From: Helicobacter sp. 11S02596-1
GTDB taxonomy: Bacteria > Campylobacterota > Campylobacteria > Campylobacterales > Helicobacteraceae
Length of the DNA: 64,000 nucleotides
Direction of reading: 5' to 3'
Assembly (NCBI RefSeq): GCF_002272825.1
Contig: NZ_MLAM01000005.1
Location: 62,001-126,000, forward strand
The notes beneath the pieces are model-generated. The model saw only the letters and a list, made by a program, of their open reading frames with translations, searched no databases and was not told the DNA's origin. A program made the translations under genes and the position numbers. How positions within the stretch are numbered: the stretch's first letter is position 1; every line of letters starts with the position of its first letter. This document shows, piece after piece, positions 10,085-18,324 of the stretch.

Positions 10085-10110
10085 ATTCAATCCTTCACCC
10101 ATATTCAATC
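10077..10110 (-). repeat. 18-base tandem duplication across the rpmC stop / rpsQ start
   Basis: On the minus strand the sequence GATTGAATATGNGTGA occurs twice, at 10110-10095 and 10092-10077, with an 18-base period and one mismatch. The upstream copy contains the rpmC stop (TGA) and one ATG. The downstream copy repeats both and supplies the ATG taken here as the rpsQ start. Confidence 0.85.
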
Positions 10111-10293
10111 TTTTTTGGCAGATATTGCTGTATTGATTCTGGCAATATCTTTTCTGACTGCTGCAATTTGACCCGGGTTATTCAATTGCATTGTTTTAAG
10201 CTTCAATTTCAATTCAAAAAGCTCGGACTTTTTTTCAACCAACATTTTTTTTAGTTCTTCTATTTCTTTGTCTTTTAATTCAATAAATTTCAT
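10105..10293 (-). CDS. rpmC: 50S ribosomal protein L29
   Basis: This 62-residue helical-hairpin L29 begins [20 protein letters not shown] and contains [14 protein letters not shown], followed by [15 protein letters not shown] at 10291-10293 is preferred; a GTG two codons upstream (10297-10299) is an alternative. Either start overlaps the 3' end of rplP, so translation is probably coupled. Confidence 0.94.
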   Translation of the reverse strand: MKFIELKDKEIEELKKMLVEKKSELFELKLKLKTMQLNNPGQIAAVRKDIARINTAISAKKD

Positions 10294-10705
10294 TTTCACT
10301 CTCGCTAGTTATGATTTTTGTCTTGAATGGCAATTTGCTTTGTGCCAAAGCCAAAGCTTCTCTAGCAGTAGCTTCATCAATGCCTGTCATTTCATAAATG
10401 ATTCTCCCGGGCTTGATATTCATTACCCATTTTTCTACAGACCCTTTACCTTTTCCCATTCTTGTTTCCAGGGGCTTGGCAGTCAAAGGCTTGTCAGGAA
10501 ATACACGAATCCAAACCTTTCCAGCTCTCTTGATATGTCTTGTCATCGCAATACGTGCGGACTCAATCTGGCGAGAATCAATGCGTCCGTGTTCGAGTGC
10601 CTTGATAGCAATATCCCCAAAAGCCAAAGAAGAACCTCTGAAAGATTTGCCTCTATTTCTGCCTTTCATCTGCTTTCTATATTTTGTTTTTTTCGGCATC
10701 AACAT
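10280..10705 (-). CDS. rplP: 50S ribosomal protein L16
   Basis: This 141-residue L16 begins [19 protein letters not shown] and contains [19 protein letters not shown] and the [13 protein letters not shown] loop, which approaches the peptidyl transferase centre. Its end overlaps rpmC by about 14 bases. Confidence 0.98.
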   Translation of the reverse strand: MLMPKKTKYRKQMKGRNRGKSFRGSSLAFGDIAIKALEHGRIDSRQIESARIAMTRHIKRAGKVWIRVFPDKPLTAKPLETRMGKGKGSVEKWVMNIKPGRIIYEMTGIDEATAREALALAQSKLPFKTKIITSESENEIY

Positions 10706-10707
10706 CG

Positions 10708-11415
10708 TTATTGTCTCCCTCTTCTGGTTTTTGTCCTAGCATCCCTGCTATCTCTTTCATCTTCTTTTCTTTCAGGCTGGATTCCTTTTTGCAAAACCTC
10801 ACCCTTGAAAATCCAGACTTTCACACCAATAATGCCATACGTCGTCATTGCCTCAGCAAACCCGTAATCAATCTTGGCTCGGAGTGTATGGAGAGGCACT
10901 CTACCTTCCATATACCACTCAGTTCTTGCCATCTCCGCTCCAGCAAGCCTACCGGATACTTTGATTTTTATTCCCCTTGCACCCGATTTGATCGCAGTTT
11001 GCATTACTTTTTTCATCGCCCTTCTAAAGGCTACCCGCTTTTCAAGCTGTGTCGCAACATTTTCAGCTGCCAATTGCGCATTGGATTGGGGGCGTTTGAC
11101 TTCTTTGATATTAATAGAAATATCTTTTTGAACGAGCATTTTCAAAGATTGTTTAACCTTTTCAATATCTGCGCCTTTTTTTCCAATAATCAAACCAGGT
11201 CTTGCAGCCACAACCGTTACACGAAGTTTTTTTGCCGCTCTTTCAATAATGATCTCACTCACCCCAGCATAATAAAGCTCTTTTTTCAAGAATTTTCTTA
11301 TCTTATAATCTTCAGCAATATTCAAAGGCGTGGTTTGAGTATTTGGAAACCATCTTGAAATCCAGTTTCTGTTAATCCCTAATCTTAAACCTATTGGATT
11401 GACTTTTTGTCCCAT
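10708..11415 (-). CDS. rpsC: 30S ribosomal protein S3
   Basis: This 235-residue S3 begins [18 protein letters not shown]. It has the KH-domain motif [18 protein letters not shown] and the C-terminal domain [21 protein letters not shown]3 lines the mRNA entry channel. It lies 2 bases after rplV and 2 before rplP. Confidence 0.98.
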   Translation of the reverse strand: MGQKVNPIGLRLGINRNWISRWFPNTQTTPLNIAEDYKIRKFLKKELYYAGVSEIIIERAAKKLRVTVVAARPGLIIGKKGADIEKVKQSLKMLVQKDISINIKEVKRPQSNAQLAAENVATQLEKRVAFRRAMKKVMQTAIKSGARGIKIKVSGRLAGAEMARTEWYMEGRVPLHTLRAKIDYGFAEAMTTYGIIGVKVWIFKGEVLQKGIQPERKEDERDSRDARTKTRRGRQ

Positions 11416-11417
11416 AA

Positions 11418-11834
11418 TTACTTATCCTCACCTTTAGTTTTTTTACTTGTTTTTGTTGATTTTTTTACAAGAGCGTCCTCTTTGCTGGCAGTGCTTTTTG
11501 TGCGATTTTTTTGAACTGGTTTATCGCCCACCTCGACTAAAATATGAGAAGTCGGTTTGCGAATCGGTGTCGCCCTACCCTTGGCACGAGGCATAAACCT
11601 CCTCAAAACCGGACCCGCATCAACACGACAAGAAGTGATATAAGCACTCTGGGCGTCAAATCCTCCATTAGCCACTGCAGAAGCAACGACTTTCGAAATG
11701 ACTCGAGCGGCTTTATTAGGGGTAAATTCCAAACTAGCAATCGCTAACTCCGCATTCATCCCTTGAATCTCTCTAGCGATCAATCTAGCTTTCGTTGGGG
11801 AAAGCCTAATATATCTTAATAATGCTTTACTCAT
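11418..11834 (-). CDS. rplV: 50S ribosomal protein L22
   Basis: This 138-residue L22 begins [20 protein letters not shown] and has the hairpin stretch [20 protein letters not shown] that lines the exit tunnel. After the conserved core it has a lysine-rich tail of about 25 residues ([20 protein letters not shown] and following). ATG at 11832-11834 is used, with an AAGGAG site 5 bases upstream; a TTG directly before it is ignored. Confidence 0.97.
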   Translation of the reverse strand: MSKALLRYIRLSPTKARLIAREIQGMNAELAIASLEFTPNKAARVISKVVASAVANGGFDAQSAYITSCRVDAGPVLRRFMPRAKGRATPIRKPTSHILVEVGDKPVQKNRTKSTASKEDALVKKSTKTSKKTKGEDK

Positions 11835-11843
11835 CAACTCTCC

Positions 11844-12125
11844 TTACTTGCCAATCTTTTTTTGGACACTGCCCTTATGTCCCTTGAAAGTCCGTGTGGG
11901 TGCAAACTCGCCTAATTTGTATCCAACGTGATTTTCTGTAACATAAACCGGAATAAACACCCTGCCATTATGAACGTTATAAGTAAAACCTATCATTTCA
12001 GGCAATATGGTGCTTCTTCTTGACCAAGTTTTGATAGGCTTATTATCTTTTCCTTCTTTGGCTTTCAATGTTTTTTTCATCAAACAATCATCAATAAAAG
12101 GACCTTTTTTAATTGATCGTGCCAT
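11844..12125 (-). CDS. rpsS: 30S ribosomal protein S19
   Basis: This 93-residue S19 begins [18 protein letters not shown] and contains the [19 protein letters not shown] and [15 protein letters not shown]-type motifs of the 30S head. It lies between rplB and rplV. Confidence 0.98.
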   Translation of the reverse strand: MARSIKKGPFIDDCLMKKTLKAKEGKDNKPIKTWSRRSTILPEMIGFTYNVHNGRVFIPVYVTENHVGYKLGEFAPTRTFKGHKGSVQKKIGK

Positions 12126-12135
12126 TTTTATATCC

Positions 12136-12963
12136 TTATTTTTTCTTTCTAGAAATAATCAATCTATCGCTAGCTTTTTTGCGTCTTGTTTTATAGCCTT
12201 TAGCTGGAATGCCCCAAGGAGAAACTGGATGACCACTTGAACCTGTTTTTCCTTCACCACCGCCGTGCGGGTGATCTACAGGGTTCATCGCACTACCTCT
12301 GGTTTGCGGTCTGATACCCCGATGTCTATTTCTTCCTGCCTTGCCAATAGAAATGTTGATAAAATCTTCATTTCCGACAACACCAATCGTCGCCATACAC
12401 TCATCAAGGATATATCGCATTTCCCCGCTTGGCATTCTTAAAATCGTATATTTCCCTTCTCTACCCATAATCTGAGCGCTAGCACCCGCACTTCTGGCTA
12501 GCTGACCACCCGCACCCGGATGCATTTCGATATTATGCACGATAGTCCCTACGGGAATATTTTTTAGCTTCATTGCAAAACCGGTCTTGATATCAAGTCC
12601 AGCCTCTGCGGCAACCACAGGATCGCCCACACTGAGCCCACTGGGTTGTAAAATATATCTTTTATCCCCATCAGGATAATTCACCAAAGCAATCCTACAA
12701 TTTCTATAGGGATCGTATTCAATCGCTTCAACCTTGCCGATAATATTGAATTTGTTTCGCTTAAAATCAATTACACGATAGAGTTTTTTTGCCCCACCCT
12801 CTTTGTGCCGACTCGTGATCCTGCCATTGTTATTTCTTCCCGCAGTTACGGGCAATTTCACAAGCAATTTTCTCACGCTTGGCTTGGAAGTAATGTCCTT
12901 AGAACTCAGTCCAGACATAAACCTCCGACTAGGGGTGTAGGGTTTATAGGTCTTGATTGCCAT
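12136..12963 (-). CDS. rplB: 50S ribosomal protein L2
   Basis: This 275-residue L2 begins [16 protein letters not shown]. Its C-terminal part holds [18 protein letters not shown] and the conserved [20 protein letters not shown] loop near the peptidyl transferase centre. It lies between rplW and rpsS. Confidence 0.98.
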   Translation of the reverse strand: MAIKTYKPYTPSRRFMSGLSSKDITSKPSVRKLLVKLPVTAGRNNNGRITSRHKEGGAKKLYRVIDFKRNKFNIIGKVEAIEYDPYRNCRIALVNYPDGDKRYILQPSGLSVGDPVVAAEAGLDIKTGFAMKLKNIPVGTIVHNIEMHPGAGGQLARSAGASAQIMGREGKYTILRMPSGEMRYILDECMATIGVVGNEDFINISIGKAGRNRHRGIRPQTRGSAMNPVDHPHGGGEGKTGSSGHPVSPWGIPAKGYKTRRKKASDRLIISRKKK

Positions 12964-12973
12964 TTTTCACTCC

Positions 12974-13255
12974 TTATACAGAGAGCGAAGGTATCTTCGC
13001 ATCTTCTGGAACTTTCACATAAAATTTTTTAAACGAATTTCTCTGCCCAAGCTTGCCTTTGAAACGCTTGACCTTTCCCTCTTGTCTCAAAGAATTGATA
13101 CGCAAAGGCGTAAAACCAAAATAATCTTTGAAAACTTGCTTGAGCTGATTTTTGGTTACCTTGCTTGAAGTTTGCACGACCATAATCCCGCTCTCTTGCA
13201 TTGAGAGAGATTTCTCCGTATAAAGCATTGATTTAATATCTGTTATATCTGCCAT
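12974..13255 (-). CDS. rplW: 50S ribosomal protein L23
   Basis: This 93-residue L23 is the docking site for trigger factor and SRP at the tunnel exit. It begins [20 protein letters not shown] and has the typical [17 protein letters not shown] core and [17 protein letters not shown] loop. It lies between rplD and rplB. Confidence 0.97.
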   Translation of the reverse strand: MADITDIKSMLYTEKSLSMQESGIMVVQTSSKVTKNQLKQVFKDYFGFTPLRINSLRQEGKVKRFKGKLGQRNSFKKFYVKVPEDAKIPSLSV

Positions 13256-13270
13256 ATTGACCTTCCCTCA

Positions 13271-13885
13271 TTATTTGGATTGAATAATCTCATCAAAAAC
13301 TGCTTTTTCCATCACTACGGAATTAAAAGCAGCCACCAAGTATGCATTTAGTTCATTTGCATCCACCAAATAACAACTTTTTAGATTTCTAAAAGCCAAA
13401 AATGTGGGTTCATCACTCATTTGGCAAACAAATAAAACACTGCGCTCATTCAAAGATTTGAACATATTATTGGCATCTTTAGTTTTGCCTGTGGCAACTG
13501 CAATGCTATCAATTAAATAAAGTTTTGCATTTTCTGCTTTTTGCTTGAGTGCATATTCAAGAGCAAGTTTTTTTTGTTTTTTGTTGATTTTGAGATTATA
13601 ATTTCGCTGATTGCTTGGCCCGTGAGAAACACCCCCGCCTACAAATATAGGAGAAGTAATACTCCCAGCTCTCGCTCTCCCGCCGCCTTTTTGACTCCAA
13701 GGCTTTTTGCCCCCACCACTGACTTCGCCACGATTTTTTGCATTTGCGCTATTGGCACGAAGAGACGCAGAATAAGACTTGACATAAAGATACAAATTAT
13801 GTTCGTTGATCTCATTATATCTTTGAGGCAAGTCAATTTCGCTTGTCTTTTTGAGTTGATTATCCAATACTACTGCCTTACTCAT
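13271..13885 (-). CDS. rplD: 50S ribosomal protein L4
   Basis: This 204-residue L4 carries the extended tunnel loop [20 protein letters not shown] followed by [18 protein letters not shown]. Its C-terminal half is more divergent, as is usual in this phylum. It lies between rplC and rplW in S10 order. Confidence 0.97.
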   Translation of the reverse strand: MSKAVVLDNQLKKTSEIDLPQRYNEINEHNLYLYVKSYSASLRANSANAKNRGEVSGGGKKPWSQKGGGRARAGSITSPIFVGGGVSHGPSNQRNYNLKINKKQKKLALEYALKQKAENAKLYLIDSIAVATGKTKDANNMFKSLNERSVLFVCQMSDEPTFLAFRNLKSCYLVDANELNAYLVAAFNSVVMEKAVFDEIIQSK

Positions 13886-13898
13886 TATTTTACCCTTA

Positions 13899-14477
13899 TT
13901 ATTTCGTAATCATTATTTTGCCATAAGCACCAGAAAATCCAGCCACAGAGCCTTTCACAGCCAAAATCCCGCTTTCTTTGTCAAAAGAAACGACTTCATT
14001 TTGCCCGGTAACTTTTTCATTCCCATAATGACCTGCCATCTTTTTGCCCGGCTGGACTCGTCCTGGCCATTCTCTATTCCCAATCGAACCAAGCCTTCTG
14101 TGAAATCTACTCCCGTGCGCAGCGGGCCCACCTTGGAAATTCCAGCGTTTCATCGCACCAGAAAATCCTCTACCTTTTGTATAAAAGGTTACTTTTAGCT
14201 TCTTGGCATTTTCAAGCGCTGTGGCATCCAAATCCCCAGCTTCCTTGTTAGCAACCAACAACGTAGCAAAATGATTAAATTCTTTACTCAATTGGTATTT
14301 TTTTTGTTGGCCCTCAATGGATTTATTCCATTGCTTCCCATTAGCATAAGCCACTAATGCCTTGCCATTCTCATAAACTTGGCAAACTTTGGCATTCAGC
14401 ACTCTAAGCAACGTTACAGGCGTGCTTGAAGTCCCTATGGTCCTACTCATACCAATTTTTTCTACTAAAAATTCCAT
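13899..14477 (-). CDS. rplC: 50S ribosomal protein L3
   Basis: This 192-residue L3 begins [14 protein letters not shown]. It contains the [20 protein letters not shown] and [20 protein letters not shown] stretches, the latter including the usual methylated-Gln region. It lies 15 bases after rpsJ. Confidence 0.98.
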   Translation of the reverse strand: MEFLVEKIGMSRTIGTSSTPVTLLRVLNAKVCQVYENGKALVAYANGKQWNKSIEGQQKKYQLSKEFNHFATLLVANKEAGDLDATALENAKKLKVTFYTKGRGFSGAMKRWNFQGGPAAHGSRFHRRLGSIGNREWPGRVQPGKKMAGHYGNEKVTGQNEVVSFDKESGILAVKGSVAGFSGAYGKIMITK

Positions 14478-14492
14478 TTTCTATCCTTTGCC

Positions 14493-14807
14493 TTATTTGT
14501 TTTCCATTGAGGTTACTTCCACATCGACCTCAGGGGCTAAATCAAGCTTCATAAGACTATCGACGGTTTCAGGTGTCGCAGACATAATATCAATGATCCT
14601 GCTATGCACCCTGATTTCAAACTGCTCACGAGAATCCTTGTTGATATGGGGAGAACGCAAAACGGTGTATCTTCGGTTTTTTGTCGGCAATGGGATAGGC
14701 CCCTTAATATCTGAACCGGTTCGTTTTACCGCCTCCACGATTGATGCAACCGATCTGTCTAAAACTCTGTGATCGTAGGCTTTAAGCTTAAGTCTGATTT
14801 TTTCCAT
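14493..14807 (-). CDS. rpsJ: 30S ribosomal protein S10
   Basis: This 104-residue S10 is the first gene of the ribosomal cluster. It begins [20 protein letters not shown] and contains [19 protein letters not shown] and [18 protein letters not shown] at 14805-14807 is chosen although the reading frame is open 33 codons further up: the start matches S10 proteins and follows a GGAAGTAAATATA leader with a clear Shine-Dalgarno sequence. Confidence 0.98.
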   Translation of the reverse strand: MEKIRLKLKAYDHRVLDRSVASIVEAVKRTGSDIKGPIPLPTKNRRYTVLRSPHINKDSREQFEIRVHSRIIDIMSATPETVDSLMKLDLAPEVDVEVTSMENK

Positions 14808-14872
14808 TATATTTACTTCCTTTGCAAAGAACTCATCAAAATAAGATGTAACTACCAAAATTTGGAAAGCGT

Positions 14873-14902
14873 ATTGTATGAAAAATACAACCCGATAGTC
14901 AA
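14873..14902 (-). promoter_or_regulatory. Main promoter of the ribosomal protein cluster
   Basis: On the minus strand TTGACT (14902-14897) and TACAAT (14878-14873) are separated by 18 bases. Both are near-consensus for the housekeeping sigma factor, and the pair lies about 65 bases upstream of rpsJ. The predicted leader would be about 55-60 bases. Confidence 0.8.
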
Positions 14903-14940
14903 GCATTTATCCTGTTTTTCGTATTTTCTATCCAAAATCA

Positions 14941-14970
14941 TTTCCTTTTTATAAGGAAATATGCTACACT
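14941..14970 (+). promoter_or_regulatory. Inverted repeat and extended -10 promoter of the AAA ATPase gene
   Basis: TTTCCTT (14941-14947) and AAGGAAA (14953-14959) form a 7-base inverted repeat with a 5-base loop. It is followed directly by TGCTACACT (14962-14970), an extended -10 element for the plus-strand gene starting at 14992. The repeat may be an operator or simply a hairpin in the divergent intergenic region. Confidence 0.45.
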
Positions 14971-14991
14971 ACAAACAAAAAGGCAAATCCT

Positions 14992-16035
14992 ATGGCAGAC
15001 CTTGAGCAAAATTTCATCGACAAAACCCAAAATTTCACCATCCTGCCACGCCGATTTGGGCTAAAATCAAACAAAATCCATCTTTTTGGTCCCCCCAAAA
15101 CCGGCAAAACATCGCTCGCACTCGATTTTGCCAAACATTTCAAAAAACCAGCCTACATCGACTGCAACGACCCAAGAATCGATATAGAAACCATCAAGCC
15201 CCTATTACTCAAGCTCTATTTGGAAAAAAAGATCGACGCACTCATCGTGGATAATTTCAACGAAAATTTTTCCTTACCCAATCTCGAAAATATCATCCTC
15301 ATCACACAATCCAAACCCACCAACACCCTGCAAGGCTTCATATCCAAACCCATCGGACCACTCAACTTTGAAGAATACATCAGTTTTGACAAAAAAAATC
15401 TTTCTATAAACACCCTATTCAATCATTTTCTCAAAGATGGCAATCTCCCTGAAATCCAACAGCTGGGCGAATACCAAAAAATACCCCGCAAACAAGAAAT
15501 CATCACGTTGGGTTTTGGTAGTAATGCCCATATCTTCGCCCATCTCATCCCGCATCAAGCCCACAAAATCACCACCAACCAAATCTACACCCAAATCAAA
15601 AAACACGCCAAAATTTCCAAAGACAAAATCTATGAATGTATCGCTTCATTCCAAGCAAGCAATGCGATCTATTTTCTACCGCACCAAGAAGACAAAACCA
15701 AAAAACTCTATCTTTACGACTTTTCCCTGCCCTATGCGTTTATGTCGCTCAAGTCATTTCAAGCCATTTTTGAAAATATGATTTTTTTGGAATTATTAAG
15801 CAGAGAAGATGTGCTTTTTTATGATAAAGGTTGTGATTTTTTGACCCAAGATAGCCGTGCTTACATCGCATTGCCTTTCCCGACACAAGAAATCATCGAG
15901 CAAAAAATTACCCATATCCAGAAAAGATTTTCTTTTATTACCATCATCACCATCAACTACGAATCCGAAGGCAAAACGCCCTATGGGAGATGGAAAGCCC
16001 AAAGTTTTATTAGCTTTGCACTCAATGAAGCTTAG
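14992..16035 (+). CDS. ATPase of the AAA_14/DUF4143 type (HP1321-like)
   Basis: This 347-residue protein has a P-loop FGPPKTGKTS at residues 32-41 and a Walker B-like DALIVDNF. Its C-terminal half contains KLYLYDFSLPYAF and a FENMIFLELL segment, the pattern of the DUF4143 part of bacterial P-loop ATPases often grouped as COG1373. The function of this family is not established. The gene is divergent from rpsJ and upstream of rnhB/fumC, the same neighbourhood I recall for an ATP-binding protein in H. pylori. The N-terminal nucleotide-binding part is shorter than in typical 400-residue members. No signal peptide is seen, so a cytoplasmic location is expected. Confidence 0.75.
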   Translation: MADLEQNFIDKTQNFTILPRRFGLKSNKIHLFGPPKTGKTSLALDFAKHFKKPAYIDCNDPRIDIETIKPLLLKLYLEKKIDALIVDNFNENFSLPNLENIILITQSKPTNTLQGFISKPIGPLNFEEYISFDKKNLSINTLFNHFLKDGNLPEIQQLGEYQKIPRKQEIITLGFGSNAHIFAHLIPHQAHKITTNQIYTQIKKHAKISKDKIYECIASFQASNAIYFLPHQEDKTKKLYLYDFSLPYAFMSLKSFQAIFENMIFLELLSREDVLFYDKGCDFLTQDSRAYIALPFPTQEIIEQKITHIQKRFSFITIITINYESEGKTPYGRWKAQSFISFALNEA

Positions 16036-16096
16036 AGCAAAACACGGCATTTATACAAAAAATATTTGCCCCTACCAAAAAAAGAAAAAACATACA

Positions 16097-16693
16097 TCAC
16101 CCAAAAAGCGAGGCTTTTGCCCTTTGGTGAATCAGAAAACTTTTGCGATGAAAGGGCGTATAACCATACAAATTGATAGCTTCTAAATGGCTCTTTGTCC
16201 CATAACCAGCGTTATTTTCAAAGCCATATTGCGGGTAAAGGCTGTGGAGTTCAAGCATTTGGGTGTCTTTGGAAGTTTTTGCAATGATCGACGCAGCTGA
16301 AATTTGCGGGACTTTATCATCACCTTTTACCAAACACTCCAAACGATAAGCAGAATCGCTACGCAACCCAAAAAGCGTATTGCCATCCATATAAAAATCC
16401 CGGCTAAAAGCGAGCAAATGCTCTATAATCTCCCTCATAGCTTCTTTGAGGCAAGCACTTAAGCCACACGAATCGATCTGCTCGCAAGTCTTTTCAACAA
16501 CGTGGATATGCACATCCTCACACCCTCCCAACATACTAGCAAGCTCGAATCGCTTGGGTTTAGAAAGCTTTTTGCTATCTTTGACACCCATCGCACGTAG
16601 CCATCTTGCCCTATCCTCATCGCAAGCCACCCCTGCGATAAACATACTCCCGCACAAACTCCCCCTACCAGCCTCATCTATACCGCAAATCAC
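16097..16693 (-). CDS. rnhB: Ribonuclease HII
   Basis: This 198-residue enzyme cleaves the RNA strand of RNA/DNA hybrids and single ribonucleotides in DNA. The N-terminal ICGIDEAGRGSLCG motif contributes the Asp-Glu metal ligands. DSKKLSKPKR and the later GDDKVPQISAASIIAK, with its further Asp, are also typical of RNase HII. It starts 1 base after the fumC stop and is probably co-transcribed with fumC; it converges on the ATPase gene ending at 16035. Confidence 0.96.
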   Translation of the reverse strand: MICGIDEAGRGSLCGSMFIAGVACDEDRARWLRAMGVKDSKKLSKPKRFELASMLGGCEDVHIHVVEKTCEQIDSCGLSACLKEAMREIIEHLLAFSRDFYMDGNTLFGLRSDSAYRLECLVKGDDKVPQISAASIIAKTSKDTQMLELHSLYPQYGFENNAGYGTKSHLEAINLYGYTPFHRKSFLIHQRAKASLFG

Positions 16694-16694
16694 C

Positions 16695-18086
16695 CTATTC
16701 CTTGGGTGTTATCATATTTGCAGGCACGACAAATCTATCAAAATCCTGCTCGCTAAGTAAGCCTAATGCCACGCAAGATTCTTTCAAACTAATGCCTTTT
16801 TTGTGCGCATTTTTAGCTAATTTGGCAGCATTTTCATAGCCGATATGCGGATTGAGCGCAGTAACTAACATCAATGAATGGTGCAGATTGTAGTCAATTT
16901 TTTCGAGATTTGGCTCGATCCCTTTAGCACAATGGACATCAAAAGAATCCATACAATCAGCCAATAAACGCAGGCTTTGCAAAAAATTATAAATCAACAC
17001 GGGCTTAAAAACATTGAGTTCAAAATTCCCTTGAGAAGCCCCAAAACCAATGGCTGCGTCATTTCCCATCACCTGCACAGCCACCATCGTAACAGCCTCA
17101 CATTGCGTGGGATTGACTTTCCCGGGCATTATCGAGCTTCCGGGTTCATTTTCTGGGATACTAAGCTCGCCAAGCCCACATCTTGGACCAGAGGCAAGCC
17201 AGCGGATATCATTGGCAATCTTCATCAGATTTGCCGCTAGGGCTTTGAATGCGCCGTGTGCAAATACCAATGCATCGTGGCTGGTGAGGGCGTGAAATTT
17301 ATTAGGCGAAGAAACAAACGTTTCTCCGGTAAGCCTAGAAAGCTCTTGGGCTACTTTTTCGCTAAGCTTGGGATGGGCGTTGATGCCTGTGCCAACAGCT
17401 GTCCCGCCGATAGCTAGCTCGCTAAGTTGCTTCAAAGAATCTGTAATCTGTGCCTTTGAGTGCTCGAGCATACTCACATACCCGCTAAATTCCTGCCCGA
17501 GTGTCAGGGGTGTGGCATCTTGGAGATGGGTTCTGCCGATTTTGATAATATCCTTGAACGCTTGAGATTTTTGCTTCAGTGTCGCTGTGAGCCTATCGAG
17601 GGCAGGCAATAATTTGTGCGTGATTTCAAGCACACCCACAATATGCATTGCCGTAGGGAATGTGTCATTGGAGCTTTGGGACATATTCACGTGATCATTG
17701 GGATGGACAAGCTTTTCTTTTCTAAAATCCCCTCCCAAAATCTCAGTCGCCCGATTGGCAATGACTTCATTGAGGTTCATATTGGTCTGCGTGCCACTGC
17801 CAGTTTGCCAGATAGCTAGCGGGAACATATCATCAAATTTCCCCTCCAATATCTCATCGCAAGCCTGAATAATCGCCTGGCTTTTTGCCTCATCAAGCTT
17901 GCCTAAGCTAGCATTAACAACGCCCAATGATCGCTTGAGTTTTGCAAATGCGTAAATCAGCTCGGTAGGCATTTTTTCAATCCCGATTTTAAAGTTTTCC
18001 AAACTCCTTTGGGTCTGCGCACCCCAATATCTGGAATCCTCGACATTGATCTCACCCATTGTGTCGTGCTCGATGCGATAGTTCAT
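16695..18086 (-). CDS. fumC: Fumarate hydratase class II
   Basis: This 463-residue iron-independent fumarase interconverts fumarate and malate in the citric acid cycle. The superfamily signature [15 protein letters not shown] is present, as are [20 protein letters not shown], the [19 protein letters not shown] active-site region and [16 protein letters not shown]. The start [15 protein letters not shown] follows an AAAGGATT ribosome-binding sequence and a TAAAAT -10 box at 18121-18126. It lies directly upstream of rnhB. Confidence 0.97.
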   Translation of the reverse strand: MNYRIEHDTMGEINVEDSRYWGAQTQRSLENFKIGIEKMPTELIYAFAKLKRSLGVVNASLGKLDEAKSQAIIQACDEILEGKFDDMFPLAIWQTGSGTQTNMNLNEVIANRATEILGGDFRKEKLVHPNDHVNMSQSSNDTFPTAMHIVGVLEITHKLLPALDRLTATLKQKSQAFKDIIKIGRTHLQDATPLTLGQEFSGYVSMLEHSKAQITDSLKQLSELAIGGTAVGTGINAHPKLSEKVAQELSRLTGETFVSSPNKFHALTSHDALVFAHGAFKALAANLMKIANDIRWLASGPRCGLGELSIPENEPGSSIMPGKVNPTQCEAVTMVAVQVMGNDAAIGFGASQGNFELNVFKPVLIYNFLQSLRLLADCMDSFDVHCAKGIEPNLEKIDYNLHHSLMLVTALNPHIGYENAAKLAKNAHKKGISLKESCVALGLLSEQDFDRFVVPANMITPKE

Positions 18087-18324
18087 TTTGAATCCTTTTA
18101 TTAATGTAAGTAGTCTTTAGATTTTACCATAAATTCCAAATGGCTAACAGCCCAAAAACACGGATTCATTTCAACGCTCAGTCGGATTTCATAGCTAGCC
18201 AAATCATATGCAACAACGATTTTAATTGACCTGTATCAAAAAAATAATCACCCTATCAAATAAAATGCTATCGTGCAAAATCGCGCAAATCAGGCTATTT
18301 CGTTATACAAAAAATATAAATTGA

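Noticed and set aside
10268-10867. Open frame of 199 codons on the plus strand across rplP and rpsC
   Set aside because: It is the complement of two highly conserved ribosomal protein genes, has no ribosome-binding site and no recognisable protein character.
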